Below are positions 23,630-33,137 of a stretch of 64,000 nt of DNA, piece after piece. The position numbers were made by a program, and so were the translations under genes. Position 1 is the first letter of the stretch. Each line of letters opens with the position of its first letter. This DNA comes from Bog-532 sp963824545 (GTDB lineage Bacteria; Actinomycetota; Actinomycetes; Streptosporangiales; Streptosporangiaceae), in assembly GCA_963824545.1 (NCBI GenBank), contig CAWGPP010000008.1, positions 1-64,000 of the forward strand, read 5' to 3'. The notes beneath the pieces were generated by a model. That model saw only the letters and a program-made list of their open reading frames with translations, was not told the DNA's origin and searched no databases.

Positions 23630-25081
23630 TCAGGGTAGTTCGTGCTCGGCGGCTGCGCTCTCGAGTTCGTCCATCTCGGCCTGGGCCACCCGGGTCTCCG
23701 CCTCCACGTCAATCGATCTGGCGAAGATGTAGTACAACACCGCGGCGACGGGCAGCCCGATGAAGAACGAGATGTCCGCGCCGCCGAGCGCCTTGGCCGC
23801 GGCCCCCTCATACAGCGTGCCGACGTTGAAGAAGGGAACCATGGCGGCGAAGCCGATGAGGTACGCGGTGATCCCGCGCCAGCCCCACCGGCCGTACAGG
23901 CCGTGCGGGTTGAAGATCTCGGCGATGGCGTAGTGGCCGCGCCGCACGATGTAGTAGTCGACCAGGTTGACCGCGGTCCACGGGATGAACAAGTACAGGA
24001 TCAGCAGCAGGAAGTTGTTGAAGTTGTGCAGGAAGTTGCTGGTCGCGGCGAGCGCGCCGACGAGCGAGAGCGCCGCGGTCAGGCCCACGGTGACGACGCG
24101 GATGGTCAGCGTCGGCCGCACCCGCTTGAACGAGTCGACCGCGCTGATCAGCGTGAGCGACCCGCCGTACATATTCAGCGCGGTGACCGACACCAGGCCG
24201 AGCGTGGCCAGGATCAGCACGACCGCGCCGAAGCCGTCGAAGACGTGGTCGCCGACCGCGTTGAGCTCGGCGATGCCGGTGCCGGAGAAGTTCTTGCCCG
24301 CCCAGGCGGCGAGGACGGCACCCACGATCATCATCCAGCCGCCGCCGATCGCGGAGCCCCAGTAGGTCCAGTTGAAGGTCTGGCGCACGCCCACGTTGGG
24401 CGGCATGTAACGCGAGTAGTCGGACACGTAGATGGCCCAGCTGATCTGGTAGCCGGCCACCACGCCGAACTGGCCGAAGAACGGGCTGGCCTTGAAGGAG
24501 CCGACCGCGAAGGTGCCCGCCGGGTAGTGGATGAAGAACAGCGTGATCGTGAAGATGCCGAAGATAACGATCATCAGGTACGTCAGCCACTGCTCGGCGC
24601 GGTGGATGAGGTCGTAGCCGATCAGCGCGATCAGGAACGCGGCCGCGGTCACGAGGACGATCCACAGCTTGGTGCCGCCGTGGGCGGTGGTATTCATCGA
24701 GTCGGCGCCGAGGATGGTGTTGAAGACGTTGAAGCCCGCGTACTGGACGTAGGCGAACAGCCAGACCAGCAGCGCCCCGACGTAGCCGAACTGCGGCCGC
24801 GACTGGATCATCTGCGGCAGGCCGAGCTGCGGGCCCTGCGCGGAGTGGAACGCCATGAACAGCGTGCCGACCAGGGTGCCGATCACGATCGCCAGCACCG
24901 ACCAGAACAGCGAGGCACCTTCGCTGATGCTGATCAGGCCCACCGCCAGCGTGGCGATCTGCGCGTTTGACATGAACCACAGTGGGCCGAGATGCCAGAT
25001 CCGGCCGTGCCGCTCGTTCAGTGGCACGTAGTCGATCGAGCGGACCTCGATACCACCCAAACGCGTCTGCCCAGTTGTCAT
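23630..25081 (-). CDS. NCS1-family permease (cytosine/purine/allantoin type)
   Basis: A 483-residue secondary transporter with about 12 membrane helices, for proton- or sodium-driven uptake of a nucleobase, hydantoin or vitamin-like compound. NCS1 marks include the N-terminal loop (YVPLNERHGRIWHLGPLWFM), SQAQGPQLGLPQ-like HSAQGPQLGLPQMIQSRPQF, SDYSRYMPPN and the FIPWTAVNLVDYYIVRRGHY segment. I choose the ATG at 25081; a TTG ten codons upstream is possible. No catabolic gene is adjacent, so the substrate cannot be named. Confidence 0.9.
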   Translation of the reverse strand: MTTGQTRLGGIEVRSIDYVPLNERHGRIWHLGPLWFMSNAQIATLAVGLISISEGASLFWSVLAIVIGTLVGTLFMAFHSAQGPQLGLPQMIQSRPQFGYVGALLVWLFAYVQYAGFNVFNTILGADSMNTTAHGGTKLWIVLVTAAAFLIALIGYDLIHRAEQWLTYLMIVIFGIFTITLFFIHYPAGTFAVGSFKASPFFGQFGVVAGYQISWAIYVSDYSRYMPPNVGVRQTFNWTYWGSAIGGGWMMIVGAVLAAWAGKNFSGTGIAELNAVGDHVFDGFGAVVLILATLGLVSVTALNMYGGSLTLISAVDSFKRVRPTLTIRVVTVGLTAALSLVGALAATSNFLHNFNNFLLLILYLFIPWTAVNLVDYYIVRRGHYAIAEIFNPHGLYGRWGWRGITAYLIGFAAMVPFFNVGTLYEGAAAKALGGADISFFIGLPVAAVLYYIFARSIDVEAETRVAQAEMDELESAAAEHELP

Positions 25082-25217
25082 GCAGACACTCTGACGTGAG
25101 TTAGGCGTCAACGGAATATCTAGTGGCCTGCAAGTTCATCACGAAACACGAGTTTTACCGGCGGAGACGACGGCTCGGGTCGCAGCGAGGGCCTGCCCCG
25201 GGAGCACCCGGACGCGT

Positions 25218-25259
25218 GGATGTCCCGCCCGTGCCGCAGGCGGCCAGGGCGGGACATCC
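25218..25259 (-). terminator. Hairpin terminator candidate
   Basis: GGATGTCCCGCCC (25218-25230) and GGGCGGGACATCC (25247-25259) form a perfect 13-bp stem just beyond the 3' end of the gene at 25266, without a U tract, as usual in actinomycetes. Confidence 0.65.
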
Positions 25260-25265
25260 GATGGA

Positions 25266-25871
25266 TCAGACGTTCATCAGCCGTTCGAAGAACGAGCGGT
25301 AATCGCGCAGGGCGTTACGCAGGGCCTCGGTGTCGGCGTGGCCGCCGCCCTCCCAGGAGCCCCGCAGCGTACGCTCCCGGTCCTGCACGGCCGAGACGAG
25401 CGACCCGCTGATCTGCGCGACGAGGTCCGCCGCCTCCGTCACCGACGCCCGCGGGTCGTCCACAAACCCGGACTGGATGCGCACCCAGCTGGCGCGGTAT
25501 CCGTCCGCGTTGGTCACGAACGTCGCGCCCGCCTCGGCGGCCACGGGACTGGCGCCGGAGCCCGCGGAGGTGGCGGGCGGCGATGCGGCGTGGGCTCCCG
25601 TCGCCGGGGCGTCCGCGGTGCCGGTCATGCCCGTGCCCGCCATGTCCGTCCTGCCTGGCCGGCCGAACGGGGGGGCCGTGTCCGCGTCCAGCGGGCCGCG
25701 GAAGTCCGCCACCGGCTGGCCTACGTCGTCTTGCGCCGTGGCAGGCGGAACGCCCCGGCGGCCGGCTACCCACTCACCCTCGGGCACCGTGTCGTTGTCG
25801 ATCGGCGTGCCTGCCATGGCGGCCCGCCGGTTCTGGTCGATGTTCGCTGTTTCCCGATTGCGAGGCGTCAT
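25266..25871 (-). CDS. Hypothetical protein, partner of the upstream membrane protein
   Basis: A 201-residue protein. Residues 20-120 are low-complexity, Ala/Gly/Pro-rich and likely disordered. The C-terminal 85 residues form a helical domain (YRASWVRIQSGFVDDPRASV, then ALRNALRDYRSFFERLMNV). The same domain, with the same FVDxP...SV and LRNA...YR..FE patterns, is in the gene just upstream, so the two are paralogues. They are 7 bp apart and surely co-transcribed. Role unknown. Confidence 0.7.
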   Translation of the reverse strand: MTPRNRETANIDQNRRAAMAGTPIDNDTVPEGEWVAGRRGVPPATAQDDVGQPVADFRGPLDADTAPPFGRPGRTDMAGTGMTGTADAPATGAHAASPPATSAGSGASPVAAEAGATFVTNADGYRASWVRIQSGFVDDPRASVTEAADLVAQISGSLVSAVQDRERTLRGSWEGGGHADTEALRNALRDYRSFFERLMNV

Positions 25872-25878
25872 CTCATCC

Positions 25879-26592
25879 TCACCCTCTCGTTGAGCGCTGA
25901 GGCGTTGCGGTGTCGCCGTTTACCGTGCTGTCCGGCACGGTGCCGTCGGCGAGGCCGTCGGCGGCGGCGGTTCCGGTCGCGGGCGCGTCATCGGCGCCCG
26001 CCGTCCGGGTGCTGGTGGCCGCGTGCCGACCGACTGGCCCGGTCTCCAGCCCATCGCCGCGGTCGGGGCGCGCGACGAGTTCCTCGAAGAGGGCACGGTA
26101 CTGGAGCATGGCGTTGCGCAGGTCATCGGTGGAAGCCGAGCCCACGCGGGCGCGTTCGCTGGTCAAACGAGCCTCCCGGTAGCGGCTGAGCGTGGGTCCG
26201 TGCTCGACCGACAGGGCCTCCATGGCCACGTCCTGGTCGTCCGCCGGGTAGCCGCGGACCTTCATCACCGCTGTGACCAGCGCTGACGCCTCGGCCACGG
26301 ACTCGCCGGGGGTGTCGACGAACCTTTCCTGTATGGCATTCCATTCACCCAGGTACCGCGCGTTTTCCTCGCGGGTAAGCGGGCGGATGTCGAGTTTGGC
26401 GATGCGACGCTGCCGCGCGGACAGTTCGGCTTCGGCCTTCCGGCGGCTGCCGAGTTCCGTGACCAGCCGGTCGTACTCCGGACCGAATTGCTGGCGCAGC
26501 CTGCGTCTGCGCATTTCCATTGCGACGATTGCCACGAGTGCTATCACCACGACGATGACGACCACGATGGCAATCACGGCTCCGGTTGACAT
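25879..26592 (-). CDS. Single-pass membrane protein with helical C-terminal domain
   Basis: A 237-residue protein beginning with one very hydrophobic helix (VIAIVVVIVVVIALVAIVAM), then a basic stop-transfer (MRRRRLRQQFG) and a charged coiled-coil region (LGSRRKAEAELSARQRRIAK). The domain RFVDTPGESVAEASALV to DDLRNAMLQYRALFEELV matches the downstream protein. The tail is disordered. ATG at 26592 follows GGGAGG by 6 bases. Perhaps an envelope or stress protein; actual function unknown. Confidence 0.72.
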   Translation of the reverse strand: MSTGAVIAIVVVIVVVIALVAIVAMEMRRRRLRQQFGPEYDRLVTELGSRRKAEAELSARQRRIAKLDIRPLTREENARYLGEWNAIQERFVDTPGESVAEASALVTAVMKVRGYPADDQDVAMEALSVEHGPTLSRYREARLTSERARVGSASTDDLRNAMLQYRALFEELVARPDRGDGLETGPVGRHAATSTRTAGADDAPATGTAAADGLADGTVPDSTVNGDTATPQRSTRG

Positions 26593-27092
26593 GATTACCT
26601 CCCGGATTGGGGGTCGAACCACCCCTCCGGCTTCCCTGCGGATTCCTCCCTAAACGGACACCTGATGGTCAATTACCGGCAAAATCCCGGCCGGCCAGCC
26701 GCCACGACCGGCGTACACGCCGGCCGCCGGACGTGCCTGATCCGGCCGTTAAAAGACAACATGCAGGTCAGCGTGGTTTCGGGGGCGGCAATAACCGGCG
26801 GGCCGGATGCGGGACGGCCGGGACAGCGAGCCGTTGGCCAGGACGGCCGGATCGCTCGTGCGGAGCGTCCGCTGCGGGTCTCCGCGGTTACCGCGCACGC
26901 AGGGGCGCCAGCGGCGGCTACGCTGCCCCTCCTGGCGTCCCTGCGGCACGGTTCCCGTAGACCGTAATAGCCGGTTAACGACGATTTAACTGACTGAAAT
27001 GTAACGAATTGGACTCAAGCGGCTCATGAGCTCGGCCCGGAAGTTCAGCCGGGGCTCAGCCCGGAGGCTCGGCGCGGCGGGATCGTGCTGGC
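26593..27092. other. Intergenic, no gene seen
   Basis: About 500 bp without coding character between two leftward operons. The AT-rich run at 26965-27015 and the region just above 26592 probably hold promoters, but no convincing hexamer pair is visible. Confidence 0.4.
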
Positions 27093-27839
27093 TCAATCCG
27101 GGGCGCGCTTGCGTGCCTCTTCCCAGAGATCACGGTAGCCGCGGGCGGCCGGGCTGCGCGGCGCGAACGCGGGCACCGGGGACCGTTCGGCGGCCATCCG
27201 CTCGATCACGGCGAGGGCCGGGATCGCGGTCGCGGCGATATCCGCCCGCTCCCGGGGCAGCCGCTCGGCGATCTCCCGGTGCAGCCGCTTCCGCCGGTCC
27301 ACCATGGAGAAGAACGCCAGCAATTCGGGCCGGGGGCCGTCGAAGCCCGCCACGAAATCGGTGAGCTGATCCAGCGTCCGCAGCGACAGGGTAGCCGGGA
27401 TGAGCGGCACCAGGATCAGCCCGGCCGCGTGCAGCACGTTCTCCGACACCAGCGAGACGCTGGGCGGGCAATCGAGGAGCACGACGTCATAGTCGGCGGC
27501 CAGCGGGCCGAGCAGCCGGGAAAGCCGGCGGACCCGGTTTTTGGCCCCGTCGAGGAGCAGGTCCATATTCCGGTAGGTGAAGTCGCCGGGCAGCAGGTCG
27601 AGGCGGTCGAAGTCGGTACCCTTGATCGCCTCGTCCAGCGAGCGCGTGCCGCGGATGAGCGCCTTGCCGCCGCCCTTGACCCGCGGCCGGACACGGAACA
27701 TGTAGGTCGCGGCCGCCTGCGGGTCGAGGTCCCACAGCAGCGTGCGGAAACCATCCTGGGCCGCGAGGTACCCGAGGTTGACGGCCGCCGTGGTCTTCCC
27801 GACGCCACCCTTGATGTTGTAGGTGGCGATCACCTTCAT
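27093..27839 (-). CDS. ParA-family ATPase
   Basis: A 248-residue deviant-Walker ATPase. The P loop is KGGVGKTT at residues 10-17 with the signature Lys. Walker A' is LLWDLDPQ, and Walker B is DVVLLDCPPSVS. Such ATPases position chromosomes, plasmids, carboxysomes or storage granules by surfing the nucleoid. Its ATG overlaps the stop of the CYTH/CHAD gene (4 bp), so the two are translationally coupled. No ParB is present. The pairing suggests a role in placing a polyphosphate-bound body (inference). Confidence 0.9.
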   Translation of the reverse strand: MKVIATYNIKGGVGKTTAAVNLGYLAAQDGFRTLLWDLDPQAAATYMFRVRPRVKGGGKALIRGTRSLDEAIKGTDFDRLDLLPGDFTYRNMDLLLDGAKNRVRRLSRLLGPLAADYDVVLLDCPPSVSLVSENVLHAAGLILVPLIPATLSLRTLDQLTDFVAGFDGPRPELLAFFSMVDRRKRLHREIAERLPRERADIAATAIPALAVIERMAAERSPVPAFAPRSPAARGYRDLWEEARKRAPD

Positions 27840-29416
27840 CCCGGGTCCTCCCCGGTCAGCACGGCCATCCGGCGGCGGCCCGCGTTTCCCGCGAACCCGG
27901 CGAACCGCTCGGCGAACTCGGCGCGGGCCTGGCGCTGGCGGAGGCCGAGGTGCGCCGCCAGCTCGCCCATGGCCAGCAAGGTGGGCGCGGGAGCGGCGCC
28001 GGCCGTCAGCATCGCGGCGGCCAGGGCCTGGATCTCCTCCTGCTGCACCTGGCTGTCCTGGAACTCACCCAGGCAGTCCTGCAGGCGCTTCAGGTCGCTG
28101 AGCACCGCGCGATAGGCCGGCGGATCATGCAGGGACGCGAAGAATTCGAGCACGTAGCGGAGTTCCTTGCCGCGTTTGCGCAGCGTGTGCAGGCTTTCCG
28201 GGGGCGAGCCCGGGGTAATCGCCGACCCCAGCGCCAGGACGCGCCCGTAGGCGCGCCGGGTACGGTCCGCGGACAGCTCGGCGGTGCGCAGCCCCGCCCG
28301 GCCCCGGGTCTCGCGCGGCACAAGCGGGACAAGCAGTGCCTTGCGCCAGTCGCCGGTCACGGCGGCGAACCGCGCCGACCGGAGCGCCCGGCCGAGCGCG
28401 CGCCGTTCGGCGGCGCGGCGGCGCGCCAGGTAGGCCAGGAATGGGTCCAGGTCAGCCGAATGCGCGGCCACCAGCCCGGCGGCCATCGACGGCACCGACA
28501 GCAGCTGGACGTCCAGGTCGCGCAGCGGCGTCGTGATGTCACCGAGCCAGCGGAATTCGGACGCGAACCCGAGGGTGAGCTCGCCGGGCAGCGTGTCACC
28601 CAGAAGTTTCAGCGCGGACCGCGTGCGACGCACGGCGATGCGCAGGTCGTGCAGGAATTCGGTGTCCGTATCGTGCAGCACCCCGTCGACATTGGCCTCC
28701 AGCGTGTCCAGTTGCTGGAGCAGGATGGCCGTGACCGCCTCGGCGCCCGGCATGTCCGGGCGCAGGGCCACGTCCACCTTGCCGGTGTAGTCCGGCGCAT
28801 GCCGCCCGCTCGCGTGCAGTGCGGCCTCCAGCGCCGTCTGCCCGCTGAGCGTGACCCCCGGGGTACCGCGCAGAATGCGGCGCGCCCGCCGGGCCGCGCC
28901 CGGGTAGCCACGGACCCCGGTGACGGCCAGCCGGGTGGGCAGCGGCGCGGAGCACGGTCCGGCCAGCGCCATGGCGTCCACGGCGATCCGGCTGACGGTC
29001 TTGTCGTCGGCGTTCAGCAGCCGGACCTCGTGCACCTGGCTGACCGCGGTGACCACCGGCAGCAGGGCGCGCAATCCGGCCACGGCGGTGACCTGATCCC
29101 GGAGCGGCCCCGGCGGCAGGGCGTCCGCCAGGCACGGCCACCGCGGCGGCCGCGCCGGATTGGCGAACCGCGCGGTGAGCTGCTGGCCCGCCGTGCCGGT
29201 GAGCACCAGCTCACCGTGCCCGCGCGGGCCAGCGTGCTGCAGCGTGAGGCCCGCGCGGGCCAGGCGCCAGTCGAAGGTGTCGAGCCAGGTCCGGCGTACC
29301 CGTGTCACGCCGCGGTCCTCGTCCACGGCAAAGGCGGCCATCAGCTCATCGCGTACCCGGCCGGGCAGTCGCGGGCCCGGCTCGTCCACGTCATATTCGC
29401 GCGAACAGGCCTCCAC
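27836..29416 (-). CDS. CYTH and CHAD domain protein
   Basis: A protein of about 526 residues. The N-terminal CYTH-like part reads VTRVRRTWLDTFDWRLARAG, but the usual ExExK triphosphate motif is degraded to REYDVDE, so catalysis is doubtful. The C-terminal half is a CHAD domain: TEFLHDLRIAVRRTRSALKL and ESLHTLRKRGKELRYVLEFF, the paired His/Arg/Lys helices that bind polyphosphate. I place the start at the GTG at 29416; the frame is open to 29578. It is the first gene of an operon with ParA. Confidence 0.82.
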   Translation of the reverse strand: MEACSREYDVDEPGPRLPGRVRDELMAAFAVDEDRGVTRVRRTWLDTFDWRLARAGLTLQHAGPRGHGELVLTGTAGQQLTARFANPARPPRWPCLADALPPGPLRDQVTAVAGLRALLPVVTAVSQVHEVRLLNADDKTVSRIAVDAMALAGPCSAPLPTRLAVTGVRGYPGAARRARRILRGTPGVTLSGQTALEAALHASGRHAPDYTGKVDVALRPDMPGAEAVTAILLQQLDTLEANVDGVLHDTDTEFLHDLRIAVRRTRSALKLLGDTLPGELTLGFASEFRWLGDITTPLRDLDVQLLSVPSMAAGLVAAHSADLDPFLAYLARRRAAERRALGRALRSARFAAVTGDWRKALLVPLVPRETRGRAGLRTAELSADRTRRAYGRVLALGSAITPGSPPESLHTLRKRGKELRYVLEFFASLHDPPAYRAVLSDLKRLQDCLGEFQDSQVQQEEIQALAAAMLTAGAAPAPTLLAMGELAAHLGLRQRQARAEFAERFAGFAGNAGRRRMAVLTGEDPG

Positions 29417-29609
29417 GTCGCGGACGGTATCACCCGGCGCGTGCTTCTTACCAGAAGAGGAACATTTGGTGAACTGCAAGTTACGCATGGTGGTGGATAA
29501 CTTGTGAATAATGACACAAGACCCGCCCACAGTGGGATTCCGCGGCACACAAGCGGCAAGGCGGGGTGGCTTTAACATGACGCAAGGATGAATTCTTGAT
29601 GAACGAAAT

Positions 29610-30557
29610 CTAGCCGGCCACGGGCGGCCAGACGACGCCGGTGACGCTCTGGACGTCCTCCGGGCGCGGCATCGCGTCCTGCGTGCCGCGCCTCGTCGCG
29701 GCGACGGCGGCGGCGGCGCAGGCCGCGCGGACCGCGGCGGCGGCCGGGACGCCCAGGCCCCGGGCGACGGCCAGCGCGCCGACGAACGTGTCCCCGGCGC
29801 CCACGCTGTCCACCGCGTGGACCGGAAAGCCAGGCACCGCCCCGTCGCCGTCCGGGCCGGAGAAGGCCGCGCCTTCCGCCCCGGCCGTGACGACCGCGTG
29901 CACGGCCAGGTCCGTCAGGGCGATCGCGGCGGCGCGAGCGCCGTCCAGCCCGGCCACCGGCCACCCGAGCACCGCGGATGCCTCGGATTCGTTCACCACC
30001 AGCCAGTCCACCCGGCCCGCGAGGCCGGACAGCAGGCGGGCTGCTCCGGGAGGGGCGGGAGCCAGGTTGAGCAGGCACGCGACGTGCCGGGCGCGGGCAC
30101 CGGACACGGCGGCGGCGATCGCCGGAACCGGGATCTCCGCCGAGACGATGAGCACGTCAGCGGGCCGGTCGAGGGCGGCGGCGACTTCTCGCTCACCCAC
30201 GGACTCGTTGGCACCGGGAGCCACGGTGATCGTGTTCTCGCCATCCGTTCCGACGGTGATCAGGGCCAGCCCGGAAGCCACCCCGGGAACCACGCGGACA
30301 GCGGTGACGTCCACCGCTTCGGCGGCCAGTGCGCCGGTCAGCCGGGCACCGAAGTCGTCGTCACCGGCACAGCCGGCCATCCGGGCCCGCGCGCCGAGCC
30401 GGGCCGCCGCGACGGCCTGGTTACCGCCCTTGCCGCCGGGCGCGAACCGGGCGGCGGAACCGAGCACGGTCGCGCCCGGATCGGGCAGCCGCGGCACGGT
30501 CACGGAGATATCCATGTTCATGCTGCCCAGGACGGTCACTCGCGGCATCGCCGTCAT
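29610..30557 (-). CDS. rbsK: Ribokinase (PfkB family)
   Basis: A 315-residue sugar kinase that phosphorylates ribose (or a close pentose) at O5 with ATP. It has the N-terminal GSMNMDI strand, the substrate motif FAPGGKGGNQAVAAARLGA, the WLVVNESEA segment and the catalytic signature DSVGAGDTFVGAL with the anion hole and Asp base. ATG at 30557 follows AGGAG by 6 bases. No transporter lies beside it. The product feeds the pentose phosphate pool, as do rpiB and the ara genes in the same window. Confidence 0.9.
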   Translation of the reverse strand: MTAMPRVTVLGSMNMDISVTVPRLPDPGATVLGSAARFAPGGKGGNQAVAAARLGARARMAGCAGDDDFGARLTGALAAEAVDVTAVRVVPGVASGLALITVGTDGENTITVAPGANESVGEREVAAALDRPADVLIVSAEIPVPAIAAAVSGARARHVACLLNLAPAPPGAARLLSGLAGRVDWLVVNESEASAVLGWPVAGLDGARAAAIALTDLAVHAVVTAGAEGAAFSGPDGDGAVPGFPVHAVDSVGAGDTFVGALAVARGLGVPAAAAVRAACAAAAVAATRRGTQDAMPRPEDVQSVTGVVWPPVAG

Positions 30558-30585
30558 CTGCGCTCCTGCCCGCGGTGCACGCCGA

Positions 30586-32280
30586 TCAGTGGTGCTGTAC
30601 CCGCGCATCGCCCGCGCGGCTGGCCCGCCAGGCGAGCAGCATAGCGAGCACGGAGGCGACCGCGCCGGTGAGCATCGCCGCGCGATCACCCGTCACCCCA
30701 GCCCCGGCGCTCCGCCCGATGCCCTCGGCCACCGCCGGCAGCAGGGCGGCGCCGATGGCCGCGCCGATCTGGCGGCTGGTGTTGATCACGCCACCGACGA
30801 CGCCCTGGTCGCTGTCTGGCACGCCACGGCTCGCGATGACGATCGAGCCGAACGCGGTGCCCGCGGTGCCGAAGCCGATCAGCATCACGGCCAGCAGCAA
30901 CGGGCTGTACCCGGCCGCGGGCAGTTGCGTAAGCACGAGGAAGCCGGCGGCGCTGGCCGCGGCGGTCACGGCGAGCAGGCGGCGGACGCCGCCGAAGCGC
31001 GCCGCAAGCTGCGTGCCGTACATGCCGGCGGTGAAGCCCGCCATACCCTGCGGGGCGATGGCCAGCCCGGTCACCAGCGGCGACTCGTGCAGGACCTGCT
31101 GGAAGTACAGGGACAGCACGAGCATCTCGCCGCCGTTCCAGAGGCCCATCAGCAGCGCGAGCGCGCTCCCCCGGCGCAGGCCCGCGTGCCGGAACAGGCC
31201 GAGCCGGATGAGCGGCTCGGGGTGCCGGGCTTCGGCCAGCGCGAACACGGCGCCTGCGACGATCGCCACCGCCGCCGCGGCCAGCACGGCCGGTGACAGC
31301 CAGCCGAAGGCGTTGCCCTCCGACACGGCGAACACGGCGAGCGCCACCGCGACCGTGATGAGCAGCGCTCCGCGCACGTCGAGCCGGTGCCCGGCACGGG
31401 CGTCGCGCAGGTTGGCGGAGTGGCCGAGAAGCTTCGGTGCGGCGAAGGCCGCGATCAGGCCGACGGGGACGTTCACCAGGAACACCGCACGCCAGCTGGT
31501 GAACTCGACGAGCACTCCGCCCAGCACCTGACCGGCCACGAAACCCAGCGACGCGGTGGCGCCGTAGAGTCCGAGCGCGCGGGTACGTTCCCGTCCTTCG
31601 GGGAATCCGGTGGTAATGAGGGACAACGCGGCGGGCATGACGATGGCTGCGCCGGCGCCCTGGACGACGCGGGAGGCGAGCAGCAGCACGGGGTCCTGGG
31701 CCAGGCCCCCGGACAGCGAGGCAAGGGAGAAGGCGACGAGCCCGATGACGAACATCCGGCGGCGTCCCAGCATGTCGGCGGCCCGGCCGCCAAGAATCAG
31801 CAGGCCGCCGAAGGCGATGGCGTAGGCGGTGACCACCCAGTCCACGACCGACGGGGACAGGTGCAGCTCGCGCTCGATCGAGGGCAGCGCCACATTCACG
31901 ATGCTGAAGTCGAGGACCATCATGAACGACGCCACCAGGATGAGGCCGAGCCGCAGGGCCTTCCGGCGCGGAGAGTCGGCGGCCGGCTGGTCGGCGACGC
32001 GCGTGGCGGTAACGGCCGGAGCGTGTTCCGCGGGAAGGCGGGCGCCCGGGATACGGTCGGCGTGTACCGCTGGGAAGGGTCCCGTGTCACGGGCCGCGGG
32101 GCCAGCAGTCCGCTCAGGGAACAGGCCGGTGTCGCGGATACGGTGCACTGTACCCCGCCGCCAGCCCGGTGCCTGGCGGGCGGAGTGCACGGTGCGGGTT
32201 CGGGCCGATGATGCACGCGGAGGCGCTGATCGTGGTGACGGTGATCGGCTGGGCCTTTCCGGCATGCGTGAGGGTGGCAT
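30586..32280 (-). CDS. MFS drug efflux transporter, DHA2 (EmrB/QacA) type
   Basis: A 563-residue proton antiporter with 14 predicted membrane helices. Motif A is GGRAADMLGRRRMFV, motif C is around GLYGATASLGFVAGQVLGG, and motif D1 is LDFSIVNVALPSIEREL. The first 120 residues are Arg/Pro-rich and not conserved, so the true start could be later; ATG at 32280 has GAAGGA at good spacing. It is divergent from a TetR regulator 41 bp away, with an operator between, a classic multidrug efflux arrangement. Confidence 0.9.
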   Translation of the reverse strand: MPPSRMPERPSRSPSPRSAPPRASSARTRTVHSARQAPGWRRGTVHRIRDTGLFPERTAGPAARDTGPFPAVHADRIPGARLPAEHAPAVTATRVADQPAADSPRRKALRLGLILVASFMMVLDFSIVNVALPSIERELHLSPSVVDWVVTAYAIAFGGLLILGGRAADMLGRRRMFVIGLVAFSLASLSGGLAQDPVLLLASRVVQGAGAAIVMPAALSLITTGFPEGRERTRALGLYGATASLGFVAGQVLGGVLVEFTSWRAVFLVNVPVGLIAAFAAPKLLGHSANLRDARAGHRLDVRGALLITVAVALAVFAVSEGNAFGWLSPAVLAAAAVAIVAGAVFALAEARHPEPLIRLGLFRHAGLRRGSALALLMGLWNGGEMLVLSLYFQQVLHESPLVTGLAIAPQGMAGFTAGMYGTQLAARFGGVRRLLAVTAAASAAGFLVLTQLPAAGYSPLLLAVMLIGFGTAGTAFGSIVIASRGVPDSDQGVVGGVINTSRQIGAAIGAALLPAVAEGIGRSAGAGVTGDRAAMLTGAVASVLAMLLAWRASRAGDARVQHH

Positions 32281-32304
32281 GATGTCCTTCAGACAATCAA
32301 ATAC

Positions 32305-32319
32305 GGAACGGTTCGTTTC
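32305..32319. promoter_or_regulatory. Probable TetR operator
   Basis: GGAACG and CGTTTC flank GTT as an imperfect inverted repeat in the 41-bp gap between the MFS and TetR start codons. It would control both genes. Confidence 0.55.
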
Positions 32320-32321
32320 GG

Positions 32322-32972
32322 ATGTCCAGTGAGCTGAACAGCCAGGGGCGCACGGGTATTCCGGCTGCCCCCGGCTCCCCAGGCGGGGCGCCGCGGGGAC
32401 GGCCACGGAGCGAGCAGGCTGATCGCGCGATCATGACGGCGGCGCTGGAACTGCTGGCCGAACGAGGTGTCGCGGGCATGTCCATCGAGGAGGTGGCGTC
32501 GCGGGCGGGCGTCGGCAAGGCGACCATTTACCGCCGCTGGTCCTCGAAGGGAGCGCTCGCGCTCGACGCATTCCTGGTGGAGTTCAAGCAGCAACAGCCA
32601 CTGCCCGATACCGGGACGCTCCGCGGCGATCTGCGAGCCGAATTGCGGGCGTGGGTCAAGGCAGTCACGCAGACCCCGGCGGGGCGGATCCTGGGCGATC
32701 TCATCGGCGAGGCCCAGCACGACACGGAACTGGCCGCGAGCTACCGGGAGCGCGTCCTCGAGCCGCTGCGCCAGCAGCACCGGATCATGCTTGACCGGGC
32801 GATCGCGCGCGGCGAGATCCCGGCTGGGTCCGACCGTGAAGTCATCCTGGACCTGCTGTTCGGCGCGGCTCAGCATCGCCTGCTGCTGGGGCACCTGCCG
32901 CTCACCGATCTTTTCGTCCGTGAAGTCGTCGATGTGATCGTGGCCGGCCTGCAGGCACCCGGGTCTTCGTGA
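32322..32972 (+). CDS. TetR-family repressor
   Basis: A 216-residue regulator. The helix-turn-helix is read in GMSIEEVASRAGVGKATIYR followed by the TetR-typical RWSSKGAL. The rest is the ligand/dimer domain, with a TetR_C-like segment (GRILGDLIGEAQHDTELAAS). It most likely represses the divergent MFS pump and itself. The ATG at 32322 directly follows the operator. Confidence 0.92.
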   Translation: MSSELNSQGRTGIPAAPGSPGGAPRGRPRSEQADRAIMTAALELLAERGVAGMSIEEVASRAGVGKATIYRRWSSKGALALDAFLVEFKQQQPLPDTGTLRGDLRAELRAWVKAVTQTPAGRILGDLIGEAQHDTELAASYRERVLEPLRQQHRIMLDRAIARGEIPAGSDREVILDLLFGAAQHRLLLGHLPLTDLFVREVVDVIVAGLQAPGSS

Positions 32973-33137
32973 TCCCCCGGCCAGGAGGCCGTCCGGCACT
33001 GCGCGGCAGGTCCACGGCGGCGGGGGCGGCCGGGCCGGACGTTGCTGCCCCCGCCGGGCGACGTGGCCAGCGAGGATAACGTTTGGATATCCGTGGGCGA
33101 GGTAAGTTGCCCATACGGGATGCGAAGGGATGCCCCG

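Noticed and set aside
23642..24970. Long plus-strand frame opposite the NCS1 permease
   Set aside because: Asp/Arg/His-rich mirror of membrane codons, no ribosome site.
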